Positions 53,720 through 62,687 of a stretch of DNA of 64,000 nucleotides are shown here, one piece after another. Position 1 is the first letter of the stretch. The number at the start of each line of letters is the position of its first letter. The stretch lies in the NCBI GenBank assembly GCA_938028835.1, contig CALIMJ010000008.1:1-64000 (forward strand), written 5' to 3'. The translations under genes and the position numbers were made by a program. Under the pieces are notes generated by a model. The model was not told the origin of the DNA, ran no database searches, and saw only the letters and a list, made by a program, of their open reading frames with translations. This DNA comes from an uncultured bacterium. Lineage in GTDB: Bacteria > Sysuimicrobiota > Sysuimicrobiia > Sysuimicrobiales > Sysuimicrobiaceae.

Positions 53720-54292
53720 CTATGGGGGACCTCCCGGGCTGAGGAGTTCGTCCCGAAGGACCCCGATGTACGGGAGGTTCCGGTACAGCTGGCGGTAGTC
53801 CAGCCCGTAGCCCACCACGAACCGGTCCGGGACCTCAAACCCCACGTACGCCAGGGGCAGGTTGGGCGCGATGCGCCGGACCCGCTTGTCCAGCAGGGTG
53901 CAGATGACCAGGCTGGCAGGCCGACGCGCCCGCAGCAGGCGCGTCAGGTAGGCAGCGGTGAGGCCGGTGTCCACGATGTCCTCGACCAGGACCACGTGGC
54001 GGTCGGTGATCTCCTCGTCCAGGTCCTTGAGCAGCCGGACGGCGCCGGTGGCCGCGTGCCGGGAGCCGTAGGCGGCGATGGCCATGAAGTCGATCTCGTG
54101 GGGGATGCGCAGGGCGCGGCTCAGGTCCGACAGGAAGTACACGGAACCCCGCAGCATACCCACCAGCAGGGGCCGCAGCCCCGCATAGTCCCGCTCCAGC
54201 TCCGCCGCCAGCTCCCGCACCCGCCGCTGGAGGACGGCCTCGTCGAACAGCACCTCCTGGATGTCCTCGTCCAGGCTGCGGAGGACGCTCAT
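53720..54292 (-). CDS. hpt: Hypoxanthine-guanine phosphoribosyltransferase
   Basis: This 190-residue enzyme salvages hypoxanthine and guanine with PRPP. VGMLRGSVYFLSDL, the PRPP loop VVLVEDIVDTGLT and VGFEVPDRFVVGYGLDY match the family. Its ATG overlaps the stop of the nuclease-like gene before it. In many bacteria hpt lies between tilS and ftsH, so here it has moved. Confidence 0.95.
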   Translation of the reverse strand: MSVLRSLDEDIQEVLFDEAVLQRRVRELAAELERDYAGLRPLLVGMLRGSVYFLSDLSRALRIPHEIDFMAIAAYGSRHAATGAVRLLKDLDEEITDRHVVLVEDIVDTGLTAAYLTRLLRARRPASLVICTLLDKRVRRIAPNLPLAYVGFEVPDRFVVGYGLDYRQLYRNLPYIGVLRDELLSPGGPP

Positions 54293-54675
54293 GAGGAGCC
54301 AGAGCGGGACGCGGCGGACCCCACCGCCGGACGCAGGCCGTACTTCAACAGGAGGTTGCGGAAGTCGCGGCCGTAGAACACGCGGAGGTTCACGTTGGGG
54401 TACAACTGCCGGAGCCGCCGGATCTTACGGTTCTTCCGGGTGACCAGGGCCTGCTTGAGGGTCGTGAGCTCGATGTACAGGTCGAAGTCGGGCAGGTAGA
54501 AGTCCGGGGTGAAGCGCTCCCGGGGACGGCCTTCCCGGTCCCAGCTCAGGACGAAGGACCGCGGCTCGTACTCCCACCGGATCCCGTAGAAGTCCAGAAT
54601 ACGGGCGAACTCCTCCTCCGCGGGGTTGGCGAACCGCGCGGCCCGCTTGCGTCGGGAGGAAGACGGTGCTCCCAT
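54289..54675 (-). CDS. Putative PD-(D/E)XK-type endonuclease, coupled to hpt
   Basis: This 128-residue basic protein has FTPDFYLPDFDLYIELTTLK, a PD...ELT-x(2)-K pattern like the core of restriction-type nucleases, then RKIRRLRQLYPNVNLRVF. No exact family is known to me. Its stop overlaps the hpt start (ATGA), so both come from the promoter at 54698-54726. A nucleic-acid quality-control role is possible but unproven. Confidence 0.65.
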   Translation of the reverse strand: MGAPSSSRRKRAARFANPAEEEFARILDFYGIRWEYEPRSFVLSWDREGRPRERFTPDFYLPDFDLYIELTTLKQALVTRKNRKIRRLRQLYPNVNLRVFYGRDFRNLLLKYGLRPAVGSAASRSGSS

Positions 54676-54697
54676 GCTCGAGCGCCTGTTCGAAGCC

Positions 54698-54726
54698 AGT
54701 ATACGGGCCCCGGCCCGACGCTGCAA
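54698..54726 (-). promoter_or_regulatory. Promoter of the nuclease-hpt operon
   Basis: On the minus strand TTGCAG (plus 54721-54726) and TATACT (plus 54698-54703) are exactly 17 bases apart and 22 bases from the start at 54675. Confidence 0.7.
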
Positions 54727-54857
54727 CGTGGTGGGTTTGCCAGGGGGCTGCCGGTCGTGGGAGAATAGCGCAGGCGCCCACCTCTCGCGGATCCGTGTTC
54801 GACCCAAAAGGCAGGGGAGTTACGCCCGCAGGTTACGGGCGCCGAAGGAGCTGTGCG

Positions 54858-56048
54858 ATGGCAAAGGACAGCTGGCAGCAACTCGTCAAGGACGCCACGG
54901 AACGCCTGCGCAGCCCGGACGCGACGGTCCGCAGCGACGCGGCCCTGAGCCTGGGCAAGCTGGACGCCCCCGAGGCTCCGGCCACCGTGGTGGCGGAGGC
55001 CATCGACGCCCTCAGCCGGATCCTGGACGACCCGGACGAGTACGTGCGCAAGAGCGCGGTCCACGCCCTGGGCCGACTGAGGGTGAGGGACCCGAGGGCG
55101 CTGGAGGGAATCCGCTTCGCCTTGGGGGACCGGTCGGAGCAGGTGGTCCAGGAGGCGGTGACCCAGGTCCAGCAGGCGGTGGATGCCGGAGCGGTGGACG
55201 GACTCATCCGCGTCCTGGGCCGGCGGGAGCGGACGCTGCAGAACGCGGCCAGCCAGGCCCTGGTGCGCATCGGCGCACCCGCGGTCCGACCCCTGCTGGA
55301 GACCTTCAAGGACCGGAACCTGCGGCGGCGCGTCCACAACCAGGTGCTGCGGATCATCGAGGACATCAAGGGCAGGGCGGTGGAGCCGCTACTGGGGGCC
55401 CTGGAGGACGAGAACCAGTACGTGCGCGCGTACGCGGTGGCCCTGCTGGGCAGGCTGGGGGACGAGCGCGCCGTGGAGCCCCTGGTCCGGCTGTTCCTGA
55501 CGGACCCGAGGCTGCAGGAGACGGTGGTGAACACCCTGCCCCGGCTGGAGGAGCGAGGGGTGCTGGAGGCCCCTTCCGGGGACCGGGACGTCCAGCTGCC
55601 CAGAGAGGTGGCGGCGGCCTTCCGCAGGCTGGCCTCCACGCCGGAGGCCCTGCAGGCCCTGCGGACCGCGGTGGCAGGCGGCAACCCGAAGGTGCGGAAG
55701 TTCGCCCTGCGCGCCCTTTTCGAGGTGGAGGGCGCGCGGGCCAAGGAAACCCTGCTGGGCCTTCTGAGGGACGAGGACGCGGAGGTGCAGCGGCTCGCCA
55801 TCCGGCTGCTGGGCAAGCTGCACGACAAGAGCGTCATCGAGCCGCTCCTCGGGCTGCTGAAGGGTGCGAACCCGCAACTGGAGGAGGTGGTGTGGAACAC
55901 CATCAAGGTACTCACCGACCTCCGGGAGTACGAGCAGTTAAGGTCCCGGGTCGCCCGGGAGCGGGCGGGAGCACCTGCCCGTCCCACGGTCCGGGTGTTC
56001 AAGACCGAACGTGACGTCTCCCCCGACTGGTGGCGGGACCAGGACTAG
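54858..56048 (+). CDS. HEAT-repeat protein
   Basis: This 396-residue protein is built from about ten HEAT or PBS-lyase-like helical repeats, for example DDPDEYVRKSAVHALGRL, EDENQYVRAYAVALLGRL and DEDAEVQRLAIRLLGKL. No enzymatic motif or signal peptide is present, so it is probably a cytoplasmic scaffold. The last 35 residues are basic and end in DWWRDQD. The ATG at 54858 starts the first repeat. Its partner is unknown. Confidence 0.8.
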   Translation: MAKDSWQQLVKDATERLRSPDATVRSDAALSLGKLDAPEAPATVVAEAIDALSRILDDPDEYVRKSAVHALGRLRVRDPRALEGIRFALGDRSEQVVQEAVTQVQQAVDAGAVDGLIRVLGRRERTLQNAASQALVRIGAPAVRPLLETFKDRNLRRRVHNQVLRIIEDIKGRAVEPLLGALEDENQYVRAYAVALLGRLGDERAVEPLVRLFLTDPRLQETVVNTLPRLEERGVLEAPSGDRDVQLPREVAAAFRRLASTPEALQALRTAVAGGNPKVRKFALRALFEVEGARAKETLLGLLRDEDAEVQRLAIRLLGKLHDKSVIEPLLGLLKGANPQLEEVVWNTIKVLTDLREYEQLRSRVARERAGAPARPTVRVFKTERDVSPDWWRDQD

Positions 56049-56055
56049 GTTCGCT

Positions 56056-56388
56056 GTGCTGGTCTGCCTGGTCACGGTCCCGCACCCGGAGGAGGCCTAC
56101 CGCATCGCCCGGGCCCTGGTGGAGGAACGCCTGGCCGCGTGCGTGAACGTGGTGCCGGGGGTGCGGTCGGTGTACCGCTGGCAGGGGGCGGTGGAGGAGG
56201 CGGGGGAGGTCCTGCTGGTCGTCAAGACCACCCGCCAGCGGTTTCCGGCGCTGCGGGACCGCATCGCGGCCCTCCACCCCTACCAGGTCCCCGAGGTCGT
56301 GAGCCTTCCCGTGGAGGACGCCCTGGCCGCGTACCGGGCCTGGGTGGAGGAGTCCGTGGCGGAAGCGGAGTCTCCGCGGGAGGCCTGA
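56056..56388 (+). CDS. cutA: CutA1 divalent-cation tolerance protein
   Basis: This 110-residue protein has VTVPHPEEAYRIARALVEERLAACVNVVPGVRSVYRW and EVLLVVKTT, the ferredoxin-like trimer family CutA1. Function is often given as metal tolerance but is not firmly known. Start choice is between GTG at 56056 and GTG at 56011, which would overlap the HEAT gene. I prefer 56056 by length. Confidence 0.9.
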   Translation: MLVCLVTVPHPEEAYRIARALVEERLAACVNVVPGVRSVYRWQGAVEEAGEVLLVVKTTRQRFPALRDRIAALHPYQVPEVVSLPVEDALAAYRAWVEESVAEAESPREA

Positions 56389-56421
56389 CCGCCGGACGGG
56401 GTCGGGTCGCCTGCTCCACCC

Positions 56422-57210
56422 GTGCGGATTCTCGTGACCAACGACGACGGCATCGAGGCGGAGGGGCTTCACGCCCTTGTGCGGGCCTGCGAGCGGGTGG
56501 CAGAGGTGACCGTGGTGGCTCCCCACCACGACCGGTCCGCCAGCGGCCACGCCATCACCCTCCACAAGCCCCTGCGGGTCTCGCCCGCCACCATCCCCGG
56601 CTCGGGTGCCGTGGCGTGGGCCGCCACGGGGACGCCCGCGGACTGCGTGCTGCTGGCCGTGTACGGGCTGCTGCCGGCCCGGCCCGACGTGGTGCTGTGC
56701 GGGATCAACCTGGGGCCCAACATCGGACACGACCTCACCTACTCCGGCACGGTCTCCGGCGCCATGGAGGCCGCCATCCTGGGCATCCCCGCCATCGCGG
56801 TCTCCCTGGATGCGGAACAGGATCCCCGGTACGAGGTGGCCGCGACGTTTGCGGCCGCGCTGGCGGAGGAGGTGTACCGGCGGGGGATCCCTCCAGACGC
56901 GCTTCTGAACGTGAACGTGCCGAACCTGGAAGTGGGCCAGATCCGCGGGGTCCAGGTCACCCGACAGAGCGCGCGACGGTACCGCACCCGGCTGGAGCGG
57001 CGCACGGACCCCCGCGGCCGGCCGTACTACTGGATCGCGGGGGAGCGGACCTCACCGGAGGAGGCCGAGCCCGGCACCGACAGCCACGCCCTCAGTCACG
57101 GCTTCGTGTCGGTGACCCCCCTGCAGATGGACCTGACCTACCCGGCGCTCCTCTCCGCGCTCGGGAGGTGGGAGCTGGACCGCCTTCTCCGGGGAGGATT
57201 CCCGGCCTAG
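56422..57210 (+). CDS. surE: 5'/3'-nucleotidase SurE
   Basis: This 262-residue phosphatase has the metal motif ILVTNDDGIEAEG, APHHDRSASGHAIT, GTPADCV and GINLGPNIGHDLTYSGTVSGAMEA. It removes phosphate from nucleoside monophosphates. It starts with GTG 33 bases after cutA and precedes ftsE by 82 bases. Confidence 0.95.
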   Translation: MRILVTNDDGIEAEGLHALVRACERVAEVTVVAPHHDRSASGHAITLHKPLRVSPATIPGSGAVAWAATGTPADCVLLAVYGLLPARPDVVLCGINLGPNIGHDLTYSGTVSGAMEAAILGIPAIAVSLDAEQDPRYEVAATFAAALAEEVYRRGIPPDALLNVNVPNLEVGQIRGVQVTRQSARRYRTRLERRTDPRGRPYYWIAGERTSPEEAEPGTDSHALSHGFVSVTPLQMDLTYPALLSALGRWELDRLLRGGFPA

Positions 57211-57292
57211 CAGGCCGAACACCGCTCGAAGAGCCCGGGTTCGTAGGCCGGGTTGGCGGCAGACGACGCGGCGGTCGACGGAGCAACAGGTC

Positions 57293-57994
57293 GTGCCCCT
57301 CATCGAGCTGGAAGGCGTCTACAAGGTCTACCCCGGCGGCCGGGTGGCCCTCCGTGACGTGTCCCTCTCCGTGGAAGAAGGCGAGTTCTTGTTCCTGGTG
57401 GGGCCCACCGGCGCGGGCAAGTCCACCCTCCTGCGCCTCCTGTACCGGGACGAGTTGCCCACCCGCGGCCGGGTGCGGGTGGCCGAGTGGGAGGTGCACC
57501 GGCTGCGGCCGGGCCAGGTCCCGTTTCTGCGCCGGCAGCTGGGCGTGGTGTTCCAGGACTTCAAGCTGCTTGCGGATCGCACCGTGTACGAGAACGTGGC
57601 GTTCGCCCTTCGCGCGGTGGGCACCCCGCCCGCGTGGATCCCCGCCCGCGTGCGCGCGGCCCTGGAGCTGGTCGGGCTGTGGGAGCGTGCGAACGCGTTC
57701 CCGCGCCAGCTCTCGGGAGGGGAGCAGCAGCGGGCCAGCATCGCCCGCGCCCTGGCGAACCAACCCCGGATCCTCCTGGCCGACGAGCCCACCGGCAACC
57801 TGGATCCCGACACCTCCTGGGACATCGTGAAACTGCTTTCGCGGATCAACCTGCGGGGCACCACGGTGGTCATGACCACCCACAACAAGACCGTGGTGGA
57901 CATCCTGCGGCGTCGGGTGGTGGAACTGCAGGAAGGACAGGTGGTCCGGGACGAGGTGTGGGGGAGGTATGCGAAGCCTCGCGCCGTTCCGTGA
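57293..57994 (+). CDS. ftsE: Cell-division ABC ATPase FtsE
   Basis: This 233-residue ATPase has Walker A GPTGAGKSTLL, the FtsE-type QLGVVFQDFKLL, signature LSGGEQQRASIARAL and Walker B LLADEPTGNLDP. With FtsX it links the divisome to wall hydrolases. The start is GTG. Its end overlaps ftsX by 26 bases. Confidence 0.96.
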   Translation: MPLIELEGVYKVYPGGRVALRDVSLSVEEGEFLFLVGPTGAGKSTLLRLLYRDELPTRGRVRVAEWEVHRLRPGQVPFLRRQLGVVFQDFKLLADRTVYENVAFALRAVGTPPAWIPARVRAALELVGLWERANAFPRQLSGGEQQRASIARALANQPRILLADEPTGNLDPDTSWDIVKLLSRINLRGTTVVMTTHNKTVVDILRRRVVELQEGQVVRDEVWGRYAKPRAVP

Positions 57995-58934
57995 ACGCCC
58001 CGCGGCGCTGTCGGCGGCCGGGCTCCCGCCGCGGAAGGCATCGCGCCTTGAGGCCGCGGCCTCCTCCGTGGCGTTCCTGACCCGTGAGGGCGCCGTGGGG
58101 TTCTGGCGGAACGGGCTGATGTCCGCGGCCGCGGTGAGTTCCATCCTCGCGGCCCTGCTGGCCTTCGGCGGGGCCCTGGTGACGCTGTGGAACCTGCAGG
58201 CGGTGGCGGCCCGGGTGGAGGGGCAGCTGGTGGCGGTGGCCTACCTGCGGGACGGACTCTCGCCCGCCCAGCGGGAGGCCGCGCGGCGGGCCGCGGAGCG
58301 GATCCCCGGGGTCCGGACGGTGTCCTTCGTGCCGCGGCAGGAGGCGCTGCGCAGGCTGGAGGAGGCTCTGGGCGGCGTGGAGCTGGAGCAGGCGGTGCGG
58401 GAGAACCCGCTCCCCGACACCTTTGAGGTGCGGCCCGATCAGGCCGAGGACCTCCGGCGGGTGGCCGAAGCCCTGCGGTCGGTGCCCGGAGTCGTGGAGG
58501 TGACCTACGGGGAGGACGCCACGGACCGCGTGCTGGCCTTGACCCGCCTGGTCCGGGGCGCGGGGGCGGCAGCCACGGTGGTCCTGGGGGCTGTGTCGGT
58601 GGTGGTCAGCACCAACGCGCTGCGGCTGACGGTGCTGGCCAGACAGCAGGAGGTGGAGATCATGCGCTTGGTGGGGGCCACGGGCTGGTTCGTGCGCTGG
58701 CCGTTCCTGGTGGAAGGGCTGTTGCAGGGGCTGGTGGCCGCGGTGTGCGCGTCCGCGCTGTGGACGGTTTTCTACCCCTGGGCCGTGGCGCGCCTGCAGC
58801 AGGCGTGGCCCTTCCTCCCCGTGTTGCCACCCTCCCGGGTGGTCCTCCCCCTGGTGGCGAGCCTGCTGGCGGGTGGCGCCTCGGTGGGGCTGTTGGGCGC
58901 CGCGGTGTCCGTGAGGCGGTTTCTGGCCCGGTGA
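57969..58934 (+). CDS. ftsX: Cell-division protein FtsX
   Basis: This 321-residue protein has four membrane helices with the large outer loop between the first two (about residues 70-190), which activates the hydrolase, and VLARQQEVEIMRLVGATGWFVRWPFLVEG typical of FtsX. The first 30 residues are cytoplasmic. The long overlap with ftsE implies coupled translation. Confidence 0.95.
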   Translation: MRSLAPFRERPAALSAAGLPPRKASRLEAAASSVAFLTREGAVGFWRNGLMSAAAVSSILAALLAFGGALVTLWNLQAVAARVEGQLVAVAYLRDGLSPAQREAARRAAERIPGVRTVSFVPRQEALRRLEEALGGVELEQAVRENPLPDTFEVRPDQAEDLRRVAEALRSVPGVVEVTYGEDATDRVLALTRLVRGAGAAATVVLGAVSVVVSTNALRLTVLARQQEVEIMRLVGATGWFVRWPFLVEGLLQGLVAAVCASALWTVFYPWAVARLQQAWPFLPVLPPSRVVLPLVASLLAGGASVGLLGAAVSVRRFLAR

Positions 58935-60061
58935 ACCCCCGCTCCTTCTTCCTTCTCGTGCTCGTGGCCGCGGTGCTGTCGGCTCCCGGCGACGCGTACG
59001 CGGGCGCGCACCAGGACCGGCGCAGGGAGCTGGAGCGGGTCCGCCAGCAGCTGCAGCGGACCCGGCAGGAGCTGAGCCAGGCCCGCAGGCACGAACGCAG
59101 CGTTCTCGGCGAGCTGCAGCGCATCGAGCAGACCCGGGAGCAGCTGGAGCGCGAGCTGCGGGCGCTGGAGAGCCGGCTGCGAACGGTGCGGGCCCGGGAG
59201 TCGCTCAGCCGGGTCCGGGAGGCCGCCTCCCGGAAACGCTTGGACAGCCTCCAGCGCCGCCTGGAAGAGCGGCTGCGGGCTATCCACCGCCGGGGGCGCG
59301 CGGGCTACGTGGACGTCCTGCTGGCGTCCGCGGACTTTTCCACCTTCCTCACGCGGTTCGACTTCCTCGGCCGCCTGGTGCGCCAGGACGCTCAGCTGGT
59401 GCGGGAGACGGAGGAGGAACGGCGCCGCTGGGAGGCCCTGCGGGACCAGCTGGCCCGCGAGCGGGCGGAGGTGGAGCAGCTCCGCGCCGGCGTGGTGGAG
59501 CGGCGGCGGCGGGTCGCCGAGGAGGAAGCCCGCAAGCGGGCCCTGCTGGCGCGGGTCCAGAAGGAGCGGGCAGCGTACGAACGGCTGGTGGAAGAGCTGG
59601 AGGAGGATTCCCGGAGGCTGGAGGCGCTGCTGCAGCAACTGGCGCCTGTCCGGGGAGCAGGACCTGGCCCGCGGTGGCGTCTGGGGTTCGGGCTGGCGTG
59701 GCCCGCGAGGGGAGCGCTCACCTCGGGGTTCGGGCTACGCCGGCACCCCCTGTTCGGAATCGTCCGGCCGCACCACGGGGTGGACATCGCCGCCCCGTGG
59801 GGGACACCGGTGCGAGCGGCTGGGCCAGGAACGGTGGTGTACGCGGGCTGGTTCGGGGGGTACGGTAAACTGGTCGTGGTCGACCACGGTGGCGGTGTCG
59901 CGACCCTCTACGGGCACCTGTCCTCCATCCTGGTGTCCGTCGGGCAGCGGATCGGTGCGGGTGAGGTGGTGGGACGGGTGGGGAGCACCGGTTACAGCAC
60001 CGGCCCCCACCTCCACTTCGAGATCCGGGTGAACGGCCGACCCGTGGACCCGCTCCGGTGA
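58931..60061 (+). CDS. EnvC-like M23 murein hydrolase or activator
   Basis: This 376-residue exported protein has a signal peptide (FFLLVLVAAVLSAPGDAYA), a long coiled coil (about residues 28-235) and a LytM domain. The zinc motifs are intact: HPLFGIVRPHHGVDIAAPWGTPV and GPHLHFEIR. So, unlike E. coli EnvC, it could cut peptidoglycan itself. The GTG overlaps ftsX (GTGA), which fits control by FtsEX. Confidence 0.92.
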   Translation: MNPRSFFLLVLVAAVLSAPGDAYAGAHQDRRRELERVRQQLQRTRQELSQARRHERSVLGELQRIEQTREQLERELRALESRLRTVRARESLSRVREAASRKRLDSLQRRLEERLRAIHRRGRAGYVDVLLASADFSTFLTRFDFLGRLVRQDAQLVRETEEERRRWEALRDQLARERAEVEQLRAGVVERRRRVAEEEARKRALLARVQKERAAYERLVEELEEDSRRLEALLQQLAPVRGAGPGPRWRLGFGLAWPARGALTSGFGLRRHPLFGIVRPHHGVDIAAPWGTPVRAAGPGTVVYAGWFGGYGKLVVVDHGGGVATLYGHLSSILVSVGQRIGAGEVVGRVGSTGYSTGPHLHFEIRVNGRPVDPLR

Positions 60062-60101
60062 ACTGGAGCCGGCACCGCGACGCTTTCGAGGGGGGCCAGG
60101 A

Positions 60102-61304
60102 ATGACGCGTCGTAACCCGGTGCTGTCAGGGCTGGCGGTCCTGGTGGTGCTGTCCATGGTGTTCTCCGCGGGGTACGCCCTGGGCCTGCGGCAGGCGTCC
60201 GCGGCGGACGCCCGCACCGAGGGACAGCGGATGCTGCAGGCCCTGGCGGACCACCTGCAGCGCAGCTACCTCCAGCGCAACCTGGACTGGCGGAAGCTGT
60301 ACGACGGCGCCGCCCGCGGGATGCTCCAGGCTCTCGACGACCCCTACACCGCTTTCTTCGACGCGCAGGGCTACCGCCGGTTCCGCGAGGACTTCCGGGG
60401 CTTCTTCTACGGGGTTGGGATCTTCATCGAGAAGAAGGACAGCCGGCTTCTGGTGGTGGCCCCCATCCCGGACACGCCCGCGGCCAAGGCAGGGCTGCGT
60501 GCCGGCGACCACATCACCCACGTGGACGGAGTCCCCACCCGCGAGATGCCCATCGAGGAGGCGGTGGCCCGCATCCGGGGGCCGGAGGGCACCACCGTGC
60601 GCCTCCGGATCCAGCGCGGGGACCGCACCTTCGAGGTGCCCATCACCCGGGCGCGGATCGAGGTGGTGAGCGTGCAGGGTGAGGAGGCCCTCACGGACGC
60701 AGAGCGCCAGGTGGTGCAGTCCGCGCAGGCTGCCTACGTGCGCATCCTGGCCTTCAACCAGGACACCGCGGAACGGTTCAGCGCGCAACTTCGCCGTGCG
60801 GAAGCCCGCAACGCCCGGGGGCTGGTCCTGGACCTGCGCTTCAACCCGGGGGGGCTGGTGGACCAGTGCACCGCGGTGGCGGACTGGTTCGTCCCGAGGG
60901 GACCCATCGTGCACGAGGTGGACCGGGACGGCCGCACCCGCACCGTGAACGCCACCCCGCGGGAGAAGTACCGCAGGCCCGTGGTGGTGCTGGTGAACGA
61001 GGGCACCGCCTCCTGCAGCGAGATCGTGGCCGGCGCGCTTCAGGACACCGGGACCGGGGTGCTGGTGGGCCAGCGGACCTTCGGGAAGGGGGTCATCACC
61101 ACGGTGGTGGACCTGCCGGGCGGCCGCGGAGCCACCATCACCACGGCCAAGTACCTCACCCCCAAGCGCCGGGACATCCACCGCAAGGGGATCCAGCCGG
61201 ACGTGCTGGCGGGCGACCGGGTGGAGGGGAAGACCGACCGGGAGGTGGAGGCCATCCGGCTCGAGCAGCTGCGCAGGGCGGTGGAAGTCCTGCGGAAGCG
61301 GTGA
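60102..61304 (+). CDS. ctpA: C-terminal processing peptidase (CtpA)
   Basis: This 400-residue S41 protease has an N-terminal membrane or signal helix, a PDZ domain (about residues 95-185) and the Ser-Lys pair in NEGTASCSEIVAGAL and RTFGKGVITT. It lies 40 bases after the M23 gene, a common partner, and could trim wall hydrolases. Its intact lysine contrasts with the S41 protein at 25.2-26.6 kb. Confidence 0.94.
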   Translation: MTRRNPVLSGLAVLVVLSMVFSAGYALGLRQASAADARTEGQRMLQALADHLQRSYLQRNLDWRKLYDGAARGMLQALDDPYTAFFDAQGYRRFREDFRGFFYGVGIFIEKKDSRLLVVAPIPDTPAAKAGLRAGDHITHVDGVPTREMPIEEAVARIRGPEGTTVRLRIQRGDRTFEVPITRARIEVVSVQGEEALTDAERQVVQSAQAAYVRILAFNQDTAERFSAQLRRAEARNARGLVLDLRFNPGGLVDQCTAVADWFVPRGPIVHEVDRDGRTRTVNATPREKYRRPVVVLVNEGTASCSEIVAGALQDTGTGVLVGQRTFGKGVITTVVDLPGGRGATITTAKYLTPKRRDIHRKGIQPDVLAGDRVEGKTDREVEAIRLEQLRRAVEVLRKR

Positions 61305-61307
61305 GCC

Positions 61308-62492
61308 GTGGCCAGGAGCCGACCGCCGCGCCGTCGCAGGCGTCCCTGGGGCCGCTGGATGTGGCTGGCGGTGGCGGCAGGAGCCGTGGCCGGGCTCGCC
61401 TTTGCGTGCAGCCGGCCGCCGGCGGAGCGGCCCGCCCAGCTTCCCACGTCCCCGCGCGTCGAGACCCCGACACCGCCGGTGCCCGCAAGGTTGGACGTGG
61501 AACCAGAAGCCGCAGCCCTGCGGGGGAAGGTGTTGCAGGCTCTCCCTGCGGGATCCCGCTGGGAGACGCTGGGGAGCAGGTCGCGGCAGGACGGCTCCGT
61601 GGTCTGGCGGCACGTCCGGTACCGCGTTCAGCTGCCGCCGGGCGCCAACGTGAAGGCCGCCACCGGTCTCCTGGTGAAGGCGGCGGAGGATGGCGGCGGC
61701 GTCCTGCTGGCCAGCCGTCCCGAGGGCCGTGGGCAGGTACTGGAGGTGGGGCTGGAGCACGGGGGGAGGGTCCTCCCTGTCCTGCAGATCCACCTTTGGC
61801 CCTCCGAGGACGGAAGCGCCCTGCAGGTCCGGGTGGCGGTGGTGCTGGACGACGCGGGGATGCGGCTGGAAGAGCTGGACCGCGCTCGAAGGGTCGGCCG
61901 GCCGCTGGCCCTGGCCATCCTGCCCGGACTCCCCTATTCGGAGGAACTGGCCCGCAGGGCCCGGGAGGCTGGCCTGGAAGTCCTCCTGCACCTGCCCATG
62001 GAACCTGAAGACCCGGAGCTCGCGTCTCAGTTGGGCGGGCTGGCCGTGCGGGTGGACATGCCGGACGAGGACATCGCGCGCACCGTAAGAGCCGCCCTGC
62101 GGGCCGTACCCGGGGCGGTAGGGGCGAACAACCACATGGGCTCCAAGGCCACCGCCAACCCGAGGGTGATGAGGGCGGTGCTGCGGGCCCTCCGCGAAGA
62201 GGGAATGTTCTTCGTGGACTCGCGCACCACGCCGAAAAGTGCCGCGGAGGTGGTGGCGAAGGAACTGGGGGTACGCGTGGCGCGGCGTGTGGTGTTCCTG
62301 GACAACGACCCCTCGCCCGAGGCGGTGCGGACCCAGATCCGCGAGCTGGTGGACTACGCGCGGCGCCACGGCAGCGCGGTGGGAATCGGGCACGCGAACC
62401 GGCCCCACACCGCGGAAGTGCTGGCGGAGATGGTGCCGGAGATGGAACGGTCGGGCGTGCGGCTGGTCCGGGTGAGCGAGCTGGCCCGCTAA
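61308..62492 (+). CDS. Divergent polysaccharide deacetylase (DUF610/YibQ type)
   Basis: This 394-residue protein has an N-terminal helix (WMWLAVAAGAVAGLAFAC) with a possible lipobox, a middle domain, and a C-terminal YibQ-type domain: VAVVLDDAGMRLEEL, LALAILPGLPYSEEL, HLPMEP, NNHMGSKATANPRVM and FFVDSRT. It follows ctpA by three bases. The envC-ctpA-yibQ order is widespread and points to septal wall work. Confidence 0.92.
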   Translation: MARSRPPRRRRRPWGRWMWLAVAAGAVAGLAFACSRPPAERPAQLPTSPRVETPTPPVPARLDVEPEAAALRGKVLQALPAGSRWETLGSRSRQDGSVVWRHVRYRVQLPPGANVKAATGLLVKAAEDGGGVLLASRPEGRGQVLEVGLEHGGRVLPVLQIHLWPSEDGSALQVRVAVVLDDAGMRLEELDRARRVGRPLALAILPGLPYSEELARRAREAGLEVLLHLPMEPEDPELASQLGGLAVRVDMPDEDIARTVRAALRAVPGAVGANNHMGSKATANPRVMRAVLRALREEGMFFVDSRTTPKSAAEVVAKELGVRVARRVVFLDNDPSPEAVRTQIRELVDYARRHGSAVGIGHANRPHTAEVLAEMVPEMERSGVRLVRVSELAR

Positions 62493-62687
62493 ACCTCCGG
62501 GGTGCGCCGGGCCCCGGCCCGGCCGCGGCACCGGCAGGAGTGGGGCCAAGGTTAGCGAACCCTAGGGTGCTGGGTTGGGGCCTACCAGAATGCAAACATG
62601 GGTTCGAAAGGGGGTGAGGTCTGAGGGGAACGATTCTTGACGGTACGCGTGCCTGCACAAAAACTGCCAGCAAGGGGGGCTGATGCG
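62493..62687. other. Region before the substrate-binding protein gene
   Basis: This 195-base stretch holds GC-rich inverted sequence near 62505-62530 that may end the division operon. TTGACG (62635-62640) could be a -35, but the matching -10 is poor. AAGGGGGG lies before the ATG at 62688. Confidence 0.4.
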
